Assembly: GCA_964564325.1 (NCBI GenBank)
Contig: CAZMBD010000021.1
Span: 1 to 25,345, forward strand
Source of the DNA: JAAZMA01 sp964564325
Lineage (GTDB): Bacteria > Bacillota > Clostridia > Tissierellales > Tepidimicrobiaceae
Length of the DNA: 25,345 nt
Direction: 5' to 3'
Positions 1-6,392 of the stretch are shown here, piece after piece (the first letter of the stretch is position 1; each line of letters starts with the position of its first letter). The translations under genes were made by a program, and so were the position numbers. The notes beneath the pieces are model-generated. The model did no database searches, was not told the origin of the DNA, and worked only from the letters and a program-made list of their open reading frames with translations.

Positions 1-771
1 CAAGTAGGTAGAATAATTATTCAAAATGAGTTGACAAAAGATATTACTCCTGCTATGCCTTTTGATGTATGTGGTGCTATGAGTCAAGGTATGTTAGGCT
101 ATCATATACAACAGGCTATAGGTGATGAGTTAAGAAAAAGAAAAATTTATAAATCTGTTGCTACAGTAGTGACTCAAGTAATTGTAGATAAGAAAGATGA
201 AGGGTTTAAAAATCCTACAAAACCCATAGGACCTTTTTATTCAGAAGAAGAAGGTAAGGCACTAAAAGAAAAAGGGTATACTATGGTAGAAGATTCGGGA
301 AGAGGCTATAGGAGAGTAGTTCCATCTCCAGAACCTAAGAAAATAGTAGAGTTAGAAACTATAAAAGCTTTAATTGAAAATGACAATATAGTAATAGCAG
401 TAGGGGGTGGAGGTATACCTGTAATAGAAGAGGATGAAAAACTTAAGGGAGTAGCAGCAGTAATAGATAAGGATTTAGCTTCTGAAAAATTAGCAGAAGA
501 TATAGATGCAGATACTTTAATAATCTTAACTCAAGTGGAAAAAGTAGCTTTAAATTTTGGAAAATCAAATCAAATAGAATTAGATAGAGTAAATATAAAA
601 GATATGAAAAGATATGTTGAAGAAGGACATTTTGCACCTGGTAGTATGTTGCCAAAAGTATTAGCTGGGATTAGATTTGTAGAATCTAAAGAAGGGAGAA
701 AGACCATAATTACGTCTTTAGATATGGCTAATGAGGCATTGGAGGGTTTATCTGGAACAATTATTGAGTAA
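1..771 (+). CDS. arcC: Carbamate kinase, 5'-truncated by window edge
   Basis: Carbamate kinase transfers phosphate between carbamoyl phosphate and ADP, making ATP and carbamate in the last step of fermentative arginine, citrulline or related catabolism in the cytoplasm. The reading frame is open from base 1 (QVGRIIIQNE) and ends at TAA 769-771, so 256 residues are visible and about 55-60 are missing compared with the usual ~310. Visible family signatures are the opening QVGR segment, the glycine-rich AVGGGGIPV stretch, the DKDLASEKLA segment, LTQVEKVALNFG, and the C-terminal HFAPGSMLPKV block. A TTG at 31 could be mistaken for a start, but conserved family sequence lies upstream of it. The left-hand neighbours are outside the window, so whether it belongs to an arginine deiminase operon cannot be seen. 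No T-tailed hairpin follows the stop. Confidence 0.95.
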   Translation, partial: QVGRIIIQNELTKDITPAMPFDVCGAMSQGMLGYHIQQAIGDELRKRKIYKSVATVVTQVIVDKKDEGFKNPTKPIGPFYSEEEGKALKEKGYTMVEDSGRGYRRVVPSPEPKKIVELETIKALIENDNIVIAVGGGGIPVIEEDEKLKGVAAVIDKDLASEKLAEDIDADTLIILTQVEKVALNFGKSNQIELDRVNIKDMKRYVEEGHFAPGSMLPKVLAGIRFVESKEGRKTIITSLDMANEALEGLSGTIIE

Positions 772-896
772 GATTACAATACTTAATATTGATAATTATT
801 CCTATTTCTTCAAAACAGTAGATATTAATATATTGTGGGTATATAATATGATGACAAGGAAAATATAAGTAAAAAAATTGTTTTGGGGGAATTTTT

Positions 897-1772
897 ATGG
901 ATGGATATAAAAAAGCTGTTAAAGCTAATTGGCTAACTATATTTATAAATTTAATCTTATCAATATTTAAAATAATAGCTGGAGTAATTGGTAAATCTAA
1001 TGCCATGTTGGCAGATGGAGTTCATACGGTGTCTGATGTTTTAACTACTTTTGTAGTTCTTTTAGGATTAAAAGTTTCTAATAAAGAAGCAGATGAAAAT
1101 CATCCGTATGGGCATGAAAAATATGAACCTATTTTTGCTAAGCTTTTAAGTATACTTTTAATTCTAACTGGAATTTTTATCGGAATTGAGGGAATAAAGG
1201 TAATTAAATCTGGAGATATTAAAATACCAGGAAGAATTGCCTTAGTTGCAGCTTTTATATCTATTATAGCTAAGGAAGGCATGTATTGGTATACCATAAA
1301 GGTAGCTAAAGAAATAAGATCATTGTCTATGGAGGCAGATGCTTGGCATCATAGATCAGATGCGCTATCCTCTGTAGGTAGTTTTATTGGAATATTTGGA
1401 GCTAGACTAGGGCTTAAAATATTAGATCCTATAGTAGCAATTATTGTGAGTTTAGTAATTATTAAAGTTGGCGTAGATTTATACTTACAATCTATTAAAG
1501 GTTTAGTAGATGAATCTGCAGATGATGAGACCATAAAAAAGATTGAGGAATTATCTTTATCAATTGAGGGAGTTTATGGAATAAAAAACTTGAAAACTAG
1601 AAATTTTGGTAGTAGAATATATGTAGATATAGATATATATGTAGATGGCAATATTTCTGTAGTTGAAGGGCATAATATAGCAGAAAAAGTCCATGACATA
1701 ATAGAAGAGAAAGTTATAGATGTAAAACATTGTATGGTACATGTAGAACCTTATTTAGAAATTATAGATTAG
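897..1772 (+). CDS. Cation diffusion facilitator (CDF) metal efflux transporter
   Basis: This is a membrane antiporter of the CDF family that exports divalent metal from the cytoplasm in exchange for protons. The 291-residue product has the usual family length: about six membrane segments in residues 12-200, then a C-terminal cytoplasmic dimerisation domain (about 205-291). The transport-site residues appear as H43-x3-D47 in the second membrane helix (ADGVHTVSD) and H151-x3-D155 in the fifth (WHHRSD). The HPYGHEKYE loop (69-77) is typical. An HD-HD quartet is usually associated with zinc-type CDFs, whereas DD-DD is typical of manganese members, so zinc is the better guess, but substrate cannot be fixed from sequence. 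The ATG at 897 follows a GGGGGA ribosome site at 885-890. The 125-base gap upstream shows no clear metal riboswitch. Confidence 0.93.
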   Translation: MDGYKKAVKANWLTIFINLILSIFKIIAGVIGKSNAMLADGVHTVSDVLTTFVVLLGLKVSNKEADENHPYGHEKYEPIFAKLLSILLILTGIFIGIEGIKVIKSGDIKIPGRIALVAAFISIIAKEGMYWYTIKVAKEIRSLSMEADAWHHRSDALSSVGSFIGIFGARLGLKILDPIVAIIVSLVIIKVGVDLYLQSIKGLVDESADDETIKKIEELSLSIEGVYGIKNLKTRNFGSRIYVDIDIYVDGNISVVEGHNIAEKVHDIIEEKVIDVKHCMVHVEPYLEIID

Positions 1773-1837
1773 AATTAAGTCGTGAATATTGTCGTGGATA
1801 TATTCTATTTAAAAAATTTATATTAGGAGGGGTTTGG

Positions 1838-2026
1838 ATGAAAGCAGTAGTAGATAAAGATGTATGCATAGGCTGCGAATTATGCACAAGCATTTGTCCA
1901 GAAGTATTTAGTATGGATGATGATGGTTTAGCAGTAGCTATAGAAGATGAATTAGATGAAAATCTAGTAGAATCAGCCAAGGAAGCTGAAGACTCTTGTC
2001 CTACAGAAGCAATAACAGTAGAATAA
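1838..2026 (+). CDS. Single-cluster 4Fe-4S ferredoxin
   Basis: A 62-residue electron carrier of the monocluster bacterial ferredoxin type. Cluster ligands are C10, C13 and C16 (CIGCELC) and, by family comparison, C54 followed by proline (SCPTEAI). C20 precedes a proline but has no partner set for a second cluster; in related monocluster ferredoxins the equivalent cysteine is free or in a disulfide. The start is the ATG at 1838, placed by the strong TTAGGAGGGG site at 1823-1832. The frame stays open for another 108 bases upstream, but that stretch overlaps the end of the CDF gene and has no ribosome site or ferredoxin similarity. A terminator follows directly. It is acidic, as expected for a soluble redox partner; the partner enzyme is not identifiable from the context. 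Confidence 0.95.
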   Translation: MKAVVDKDVCIGCELCTSICPEVFSMDDDGLAVAIEDELDENLVESAKEAEDSCPTEAITVE

Positions 2027-2031
2027 ATTTT

Positions 2032-2070
2032 CAAAAAGGCCATATAGATTTTATCTAGGGCCTTTTTTAT
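2032..2070 (+). terminator. Rho-independent terminator after the ferredoxin gene
   Basis: AAAAAGGCC pairs with GGCCTTTTTT, with an inner AGAT/ATCT pairing, and runs straight into six T residues. It begins about six bases after the ferredoxin stop. Confidence 0.85.
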
Positions 2071-2101
2071 GTGAATTTGTTACAATAATTTAATTAATTT
2101 T

Positions 2102-2118
2102 TGTAATAATTTTGTAAC
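2102..2118 (+). promoter_or_regulatory. WalR (YycF)-like binding box
   Basis: The sequence reads TGTAAT, five bases, TGTAAC. This fits the published WalR consensus TGTWAH-N5-TGTWAH at every defined position. It ends six bases before the -35 element of the NlpC/P60 promoter, a position suited to activation. A third half-site, TGTAAC on the opposite strand, lies at 2079-2084. WalR controls cell-wall hydrolase genes in Firmicutes, which matches the downstream gene. The region is AT-rich, so a chance match is possible. Confidence 0.5.
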
Positions 2119-2124
2119 TTTTAA

Positions 2125-2153
2125 TTGATAGTTTAATAATATTATAATATAAT
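2125..2153 (+). promoter_or_regulatory. Sigma-A-type promoter for the NlpC/P60 gene
   Basis: TTGATA (2125-2130), a 17-base spacer, then TATAAT (2148-2153). Transcription would start near 2160, giving a leader of about 36 bases before the chosen start codon. A second TATAAT overlaps at 2143 but has poor spacing. Confidence 0.7.
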
Positions 2154-2195
2154 AATACTAAATAGTTTCAAAAACCAATTAAAGGAGTGTTGAAA

Positions 2196-3068
2196 TTGTT
2201 TAAAAAGGGGATGTCCATCTTGGGTAGTATCTTAATCATAAGTCTAATAGGATTTCTAGGCTTTAAAGATACGGGGATATTTGTGAAAGATTATTTGGCT
2301 CAAGAAGAGGACAATGCTGAGATCTCTTTTAAAGAAGGGGAATCAGTAAATATTTTGGCAGAAAGAGATAGAGAGTATATTTTAGAAAGAGATTCTAAAA
2401 AGTACTATGTGCCAAAAGATGTAGTTTTAAAGGTAGAAACAGATTTGGAAGATGGTGAAAGCGAAAAGGCAATTACTATTGGTATAGTACAAGTAGATAA
2501 AACTGTAAAGGGGGATAATAATACCTATTACGTTCTTTTAAAAGGTGAACCTGTGCTAGTTACAAATTTTTATAAAGGAAATTTTACTATAATAGATGAA
2601 GATGGGCAAGAGTTCAAGGTTCCTAGAGATTATATTAGCTTGAAAAGCAGTAGACATGTTGCTTCTAGAGCTGGTAATATAACAGGTAGGACATCTAAGA
2701 TAAATGCAGTTGTATCAGGTGCGTATAAGGCCTTAGGTGCGCCTTACAGATCTGGTGGTACTGGTAAGGGTGGATATGATTGTTCGGGACTTACTTATTC
2801 ATTGTATTTAAATCATGCTGGGATTAAACTAAATAGATCTTCTGGAGGTCAAGCGAAGAATGGAGTAGCAGTTAAAAAATCTGAATTAGTTCCAGGAGAT
2901 ATAGTGCTATTTAGAGCTTCTGGTAAAGGTATTGGCCATGCAGGACTATATATAGGAGATGGAAATATGATTCATGCCTCATCAGGACGAAGAAAAGTAA
3001 TAATAACTCCAATAGATCAAGCTTGGTATAAAAAAAGATATGTAACTGCAAGAAGAATAATTAAATAA
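2196..3068 (+). CDS. NlpC/P60-family peptidoglycan endopeptidase, membrane-anchored or secreted
   Basis: A cell-wall hydrolase that probably cuts peptide stems outside the membrane. With the TTG at 2196 as start the product is 290 residues. A hydrophobic segment (about residues 6-23) acts as signal or anchor; a beta-rich region (about 40-150) has two SH3-like stretches, and the catalytic NlpC/P60 domain fills about 170-290. The catalytic cysteine is C196 in YDCSGL, the histidine H248 in GHAGLYIGDG, and the third polar residue H260 in MIHAS. The open frame extends to a GTG at 2187, but that codon lies on the AAAGGAG ribosome site (2181-2187); TTG 2196 has an eight-base spacing. A WalR-like box and a sigma-A-type promoter lie just upstream, suggesting control by the essential wall-homeostasis regulator. 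Catalytic class is clear; the exact bond cut is not. Confidence 0.92.
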   Translation: MFKKGMSILGSILIISLIGFLGFKDTGIFVKDYLAQEEDNAEISFKEGESVNILAERDREYILERDSKKYYVPKDVVLKVETDLEDGESEKAITIGIVQVDKTVKGDNNTYYVLLKGEPVLVTNFYKGNFTIIDEDGQEFKVPRDYISLKSSRHVASRAGNITGRTSKINAVVSGAYKALGAPYRSGGTGKGGYDCSGLTYSLYLNHAGIKLNRSSGGQAKNGVAVKKSELVPGDIVLFRASGKGIGHAGLYIGDGNMIHASSGRRKVIITPIDQAWYKKRYVTARRIIK

Positions 3069-3097
3069 TATAATATATATTAAGGGATGATCAAAAT

Positions 3098-3670
3098 ATG
3101 AAAGAAAAAATAGCTAAAGTAATTAGTCTAGTAACAGTAGTGCCAATAATGGCACTTTTTACTGTGGTATTGTCTTTTATTTATAAAGGACAATGTTTTA
3201 ATGGTATTGGATGGTTTATATATACAATTGTATTTTTAACAGTATTACCTTTATTGGCCTATCCATTACATATTATTATACCATCATCTAGAGTTAAAGG
3301 GAGAGATGGCGAAAGAAAAATGGCATTTATATTGGCTGTAATTAGCTATATTTTAGGAACTTTAATTACCTTTATTTTAGATGCTCCGTTAATAGTAAAG
3401 AAAATATTTATGGCGTATTTATTATCAGGAGTATTTTTAGCCTTTGTAAACCACGTATTAAAATTTAAAGCTTCTGGACATGCCTGTGGAGTTTCAGGCC
3501 CTATTACATTGTTGGCTCATTTGCTTGGCACAAATTTTTTATGGCTGTTTTTACTTATTCCAGTGGTGTTTTGGTCTAGGGTTAATTTAGACAGACATAC
3601 AATTAAAGAATTGATTACAGGCACATTTGTAGGCATTATTTCTACAATTGTTGCAGTAAGTATAATTTAG
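3098..3670 (+). CDS. PAP2-like integral membrane phosphatase-fold protein
   Basis: A 190-residue protein with about five to six membrane segments. Two blocks recall the type 2 phosphatidic acid phosphatase family: SGH at 126-128 (KASGHACG), like the P-S-G-H motif, and S160-R161-x5-H167-x3-E171 (WSRVNLDRHTIKEL), like SR-x5-H-x3-D. The usual final aspartate is glutamate here and the first motif (K-x6-RP) is not clear; the basic RDGERK stretch (69-74) may hold that place. If active it would dephosphorylate a lipid phosphate or diphosphate at the membrane, perhaps undecaprenyl diphosphate, which would fit the cell-wall gene upstream, but that is inference. The ATG at 3098 follows a TAAGGGA ribosome site. 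It begins 29 bases after the NlpC/P60 gene and probably shares its transcript. Confidence 0.65.
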   Translation: MKEKIAKVISLVTVVPIMALFTVVLSFIYKGQCFNGIGWFIYTIVFLTVLPLLAYPLHIIIPSSRVKGRDGERKMAFILAVISYILGTLITFILDAPLIVKKIFMAYLLSGVFLAFVNHVLKFKASGHACGVSGPITLLAHLLGTNFLWLFLLIPVVFWSRVNLDRHTIKELITGTFVGIISTIVAVSII

Positions 3671-3672
3671 AG

Positions 3673-3706
3673 CTGTTAGAAATTCTAACGGTTCTTTGTT
3701 TTATTA
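3673..3706 (+). terminator. Probable terminator after the PAP2-like gene
   Basis: CTGTTAG pairs with CTAACGG (one G-T pair) around a five-base loop, followed by TTCTTTGTTTTATT. The tail is T-rich but interrupted. Confidence 0.6.
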
Positions 3707-3723
3707 TAAGCTTATGTTATAAT
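3696..3723 (+). promoter_or_regulatory. Extended -10 promoter for folD
   Basis: TTGTTT (3696-3701), 16 bases, then TATAAT (3718-3723) preceded by TGT, an extended -10. The -35 overlaps the tail of the preceding terminator. The leader to the folD start is about 65 bases and shows no recognisable folate riboswitch. Confidence 0.55.
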
Positions 3724-3795
3724 CAAATTGTATGTAATTATAAATTTTGGAGAAATATTTTTAAAATATAAATAAAATATGAAGGAGGAGTTTTA

Positions 3796-4641
3796 ATGGC
3801 AGATATTTTAAAAGGAAATGTGGTAGCAAATAAAATCAAGGGAAAAATGACAGAAGATATTGAAACATTAGCAAAAGAAAATAAAGTTCCTACTCTTGGT
3901 ATAGTAAGGTTAGGAAGTAATCCTGGGGACATTTCCTATGAAAAAAGTATTATTAAAAATTGTGATAAAATTGGAATTAAATCTCAAGTTTTTGAAAAGG
4001 ATGAAAATATTAGCACAGAAGAATTGGTAGAATTAATTGAGAAATTAAATAATGATACTAATATTTCAGGAATATTAGTATTTAGACCATTACCAAAACA
4101 TATTGATGAAGAAGTTATTAGAAACGCAATATCCCCTCTAAAAGATGTGGATTGTATGCATCCACTAAATCTAGAAAAAATATTTGAAGGAGATATGAGT
4201 GGATTTGCACCATGTACTCCTAAAGCCGCCATGGAAGTACTTAAATATTATGATATTCCACTGGAAGGAAAAAATGTAGTAGTTGTAAATAGGTCCATGG
4301 TAGTAGGAAAACCTCTAGTTATGATGTTACTTGAAAAAAATGCTACAGTTACTATTTGCCACTCCAGAACAAAAAAATTAAATGAAATAACAAAAAATGC
4401 GGATATAGTAATAGTTGCATTAGGAAGGGCTAAGTTTTTTGATGAGTCTTATTTCAATGAAAAATCCATAATAATTGATGTGGGAGTAAGTTTAGATGAG
4501 GATGGGAAATTAAGCGGTGATGCAGATTATGATAAATTATTGCCATTAGTAGACAAGATAACTCCAGTACCAGGTGGTGTAGGTAGTGTAACTACTTCCA
4601 TATTATTATCTCAAGTAGTATTAGCTTGCAAAAACATATAG
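3796..4641 (+). CDS. folD: FolD: methylene-THF dehydrogenase / methenyl-THF cyclohydrolase (variant active site)
   Basis: FolD interconverts 5,10-methylene-, 5,10-methenyl- and 10-formyl-tetrahydrofolate in one-carbon metabolism, using NADP in most members. The 281-residue length is normal. An N-terminal catalytic domain (about 1-120) is followed by a Rossmann domain with VNRSMVVGKP (164-173) and the family signature TPVPGGVGSVTTS (256-268). KDVDC (116-120) keeps the conserved aspartate. Unusually, the active-site lysine four residues after the tyrosine of SYEKSIIK (Y48) is isoleucine I52, although K54 is present, and the usual Q in LVQxPLP is F96 (LVFRPLP). From memory, clostridial FolD subgroups share this style, so it is probably functional, but one of its two activities may differ. 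ATG 3796 has an AAGGAGGAG site. It stands alone between terminators. Confidence 0.93.
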   Translation: MADILKGNVVANKIKGKMTEDIETLAKENKVPTLGIVRLGSNPGDISYEKSIIKNCDKIGIKSQVFEKDENISTEELVELIEKLNNDTNISGILVFRPLPKHIDEEVIRNAISPLKDVDCMHPLNLEKIFEGDMSGFAPCTPKAAMEVLKYYDIPLEGKNVVVVNRSMVVGKPLVMMLLEKNATVTICHSRTKKLNEITKNADIVIVALGRAKFFDESYFNEKSIIIDVGVSLDEDGKLSGDADYDKLLPLVDKITPVPGGVGSVTTSILLSQVVLACKNI

Positions 4642-4654
4642 ATATATATTTTTG

Positions 4655-4687
4655 AAAAAGAGTCTTTAATTTTTAGACTCTTTTTTT
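4655..4687 (+). terminator. Rho-independent terminator after folD
   Basis: AAAAAGAGTCT (4655-4665) and AGACTCTTTTT (4675-4685) form an 11-base perfect stem with a nine-base loop and a T-run. Confidence 0.9.
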
Positions 4688-4718
4688 GTTTTTATTACAA
4701 AACTAGTGCTTTTTCTTT

Positions 4719-4747
4719 GAAGGAGAAATGATACATAAATAGAATCT
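4719..4747 (+). promoter_or_regulatory. Sigma-H-type promoter for the spoIIA operon
   Basis: GAAGGAGAA (4719-4727) matches RnAGGAWWW except one base, and ATAGAATCT (4739-4747, RnnGAATWW) is separated by an 11-base spacer. In Bacillus subtilis spoIIA is transcribed by sigma-H with Spo0A~P. The predicted start near 4754 leaves about 24 bases to the spoIIAA codon. I do not see a clear TGTCGAA-type Spo0A box. Confidence 0.65.
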
Positions 4748-4777
4748 ATATATTAAAATAATTTAGGAGGGGATATT

Positions 4778-5110
4778 TTGAGATTTTCAACGGAAATTTA
4801 CAATAATTATCTAATTGTTCATTTAGAAGGAGAATTAGATCATCATAGTGCGGAGGAGGTAAGAAGAAAAATAGATAGTGAATATTATGATAAAGGTTTA
4901 ACCAATATGGTATTAAACTTTAGAGGATTAAAATTTATGGACAGTTCAGGTATAGGATTGGTAATGGGACGATATAAAAATTGCAAGGAACAAGGCGGTA
5001 AAGTATCTATTGTAAATATTGAGGCAAATGTGGAGAAAATTTTACAAATGTCTGGATTAATGAAAATAATAAATATATATCCAAGTATAGAAGAAGCTAT
5101 AAAGGATTAG
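4778..5110 (+). CDS. spoIIAA: Anti-sigma F factor antagonist SpoIIAA
   Basis: SpoIIAA is the STAS-domain anti-anti-sigma factor that, when unphosphorylated in the forespore, binds SpoIIAB and frees sigma-F. The 110-residue protein aligns over its length with the Bacillus protein: GELDHHSAEEVRR near the N-terminus and FMDSSGIGLVMGRYK around the phosphorylation site. By alignment to Bacillus Ser58 the phosphorylated serine is S56, the first serine of DSSG. Translation starts at a TTG (4778) behind a strong TTAGGAGGGG site; no ATG or GTG fits better. It is first in a tight three-gene operon, eight bases before spoIIAB. SpoIIE phosphatase, which reactivates SpoIIAA, is not in the window. Confidence 0.97.
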   Translation: MRFSTEIYNNYLIVHLEGELDHHSAEEVRRKIDSEYYDKGLTNMVLNFRGLKFMDSSGIGLVMGRYKNCKEQGGKVSIVNIEANVEKILQMSGLMKIINIYPSIEEAIKD

Positions 5111-5118
5111 GGGGGAAT

Positions 5119-5559
5119 ATGATGGAAAAGAATTATATGAAATTGGAATTTTTATCTAAATCTAGCAATGAGTCCTTTGCTAGGGTAGTAGTAGCTGCTT
5201 TTGCGTCACAATTGGATCCTACTATTGAAGAATTATCTGATATTAAAACTGCAGTATCGGAGGCGGTGACCAATGCTATTATACATGGTTATGAGTACAA
5301 TGAAGGAATTGTAATAATTGAGGGTATTATAGATGAAAATAAAGTGGAGATAATTGTTACAGATAAAGGAAAGGGAATTGATGATATAGATAGAGCCATG
5401 GAACCTTTTTATACCTCTCGACCAGAACTAGAAAGATCTGGAATGGGCTTTACAGTTATGGAAACTTTTATGGATGATTTAAGTGTAGAAAGCCATCCTG
5501 GCCATGGGACTATAGTAAAAATGGTAAAAATTTTCAAATCTGTTCCAATTAAGGAGTAA
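5119..5559 (+). CDS. spoIIAB: Anti-sigma F factor / serine kinase SpoIIAB
   Basis: SpoIIAB is a GHKL-fold kinase that holds sigma-F inactive and phosphorylates SpoIIAA. The 146-residue length matches the family. Visible ATP-site motifs are the N-box EAVTNAIIHGYEY (E48, N52, H56), the G1 box DKGKGIDD (D82) and the G2 box RSGMGF (R106-F111). ATG 5119 is followed directly by a second ATG; both lie behind TTAGGGGGG. It sits between spoIIAA and sigF with an eight-base gap upstream and four downstream, the conserved arrangement that makes antagonist, anti-sigma factor and sigma factor in fixed proportion. Nothing in the visible motifs suggests loss of activity. Confidence 0.97.
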   Translation: MMEKNYMKLEFLSKSSNESFARVVVAAFASQLDPTIEELSDIKTAVSEAVTNAIIHGYEYNEGIVIIEGIIDENKVEIIVTDKGKGIDDIDRAMEPFYTSRPELERSGMGFTVMETFMDDLSVESHPGHGTIVKMVKIFKSVPIKE

Positions 5560-5563
5560 TACT

Positions 5564-6322
5564 ATGGATAAGGGAAATAGGGATTATATATTGCTGTCCC
5601 ATGAAGAAACTTTAGAATTAATTCTTATGGCACAGGAAGGGGATAAAGAAGCAAAAGAAAAATTAGTGAAACATAATATAGGATTAGTAAAGTCTGTATT
5701 GAGAGGATTTTCAAATAGAGGATATGATATGGAAGATTTATTTCAAATAGGCAGTATTGGCTTATTAAAGGCAATAGATAAATTCGATCCATCTTTTGAT
5801 GTAAAGTTTTCAACTTATGCAGTGCCTATGATTTCAGGAGAAATTAAAAGATTCTTAAGAGATGATGGAATGATAAAAGTAAGTAGATCTTTAAAACAAA
5901 CTGCTAATAGAGTAAAATATGCACAAGAAAACTTATCCAAAATATTAGGCAGGGAGCCTACTATTCAGGAAATTTCAGATGAACTAAATGTGGAGAAAGA
6001 AGATATAGTTATGGCATTAGAATCATCATATCAATTAGACTATTTATATGATGTAGTGCATCAAGATGATGGTAATCCATTGAAGGTGATAGATAAGATA
6101 AGTCTTGATGAGAATAGTGAGGATGAAATTATTGATAATATTGTTTTAAAGGAAGTATTATCTCATTTAAAGGAAAGAGATAGAAAGGTTATAATATTAA
6201 GGTATTTTAAAGATAAAACCCAAGTAGAGGTAGCGGAGCTACTAGGTATATCTCAAGTACAGGTATCTAGGATAGAGAAGAGAATAATTGAAGAAATAAA
6301 GAATAAACTAGCTGAGGCATGA
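5564..6322 (+). CDS. sigF: RNA polymerase sigma-F, forespore-specific
   Basis: Sigma-F (SpoIIAC) directs the first forespore-specific transcription after asymmetric division. The 252-residue protein has the sigma-70 domains without region 1.1: region 2 at about 28-100 (DLFQIGSIGLLKAIDKFD and the -10 contact helix), region 3 at about 110-185, and region 4 at about 200-250 with the helix-turn-helix TQVEVAELLGISQVQVSRIE. The N-terminal segment resembles that of sigma-F/sigma-G proteins; the position after spoIIAA-spoIIAB and before spoVA decides for sigma-F. ATG 5564 lies four bases after spoIIAB, with AAGGAG upstream. A hairpin covers the stop codon, so the operon may end here. Confidence 0.97.
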   Translation: MDKGNRDYILLSHEETLELILMAQEGDKEAKEKLVKHNIGLVKSVLRGFSNRGYDMEDLFQIGSIGLLKAIDKFDPSFDVKFSTYAVPMISGEIKRFLRDDGMIKVSRSLKQTANRVKYAQENLSKILGREPTIQEISDELNVEKEDIVMALESSYQLDYLYDVVHQDDGNPLKVIDKISLDENSEDEIIDNIVLKEVLSHLKERDRKVIILRYFKDKTQVEVAELLGISQVQVSRIEKRIIEEIKNKLAEA

Positions 6323-6342
6323 AATCATGCCTTTATTTTTTT
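6315..6342 (+). terminator. Hairpin terminator overlapping the sigF stop codon
   Basis: AGGCATGA (6315-6322) pairs with TCATGCCT (6325-6332), followed by TTATTTTTTT. The nominal two-base loop means the innermost pairs probably open. The stop TGA is in the stem. It would separate the early sigF unit from the late spoVA unit. Confidence 0.6.
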
Positions 6343-6371
6343 GAATTAAAATTTCATATAAGAGAATAATA
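6342..6371 (+). promoter_or_regulatory. Candidate sigma-G-type promoter for the spoVA unit
   Basis: TGAATT (6342-6347) resembles the sigma-G -35 (TGAATA), and AATAATA (6365-6371) resembles the -10 CATnnTA, with a 17-base spacer. Transcription would begin near 6378, 15 bases before the small ORF at 6393. The spoVA operon is sigma-G-dependent in Bacillus. The -10 lacks the leading C. Confidence 0.4.
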
Positions 6372-6392
6372 AATATAGATTGGAGTGATTAT

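Noticed and set aside
772..896. Metal-sensing riboswitch before the CDF gene
   Set aside because: The 125-base gap has no recognisable yybP-ykoY or NiCo motif and no stable stem; only a TATAAT at 842-847 without a good -35.
1730..1837. In-frame upstream extension of the ferredoxin to 98 residues
   Set aside because: It overlaps the CDF gene, has no ribosome site, and the added residues have no ferredoxin similarity; ATG 1838 with AGGAGGGG is clearly the start.
3707..3795. Tetrahydrofolate riboswitch in the folD leader
   Set aside because: The 65-base leader is nearly all A/T and lacks the conserved folate-aptamer sequence and enough length.
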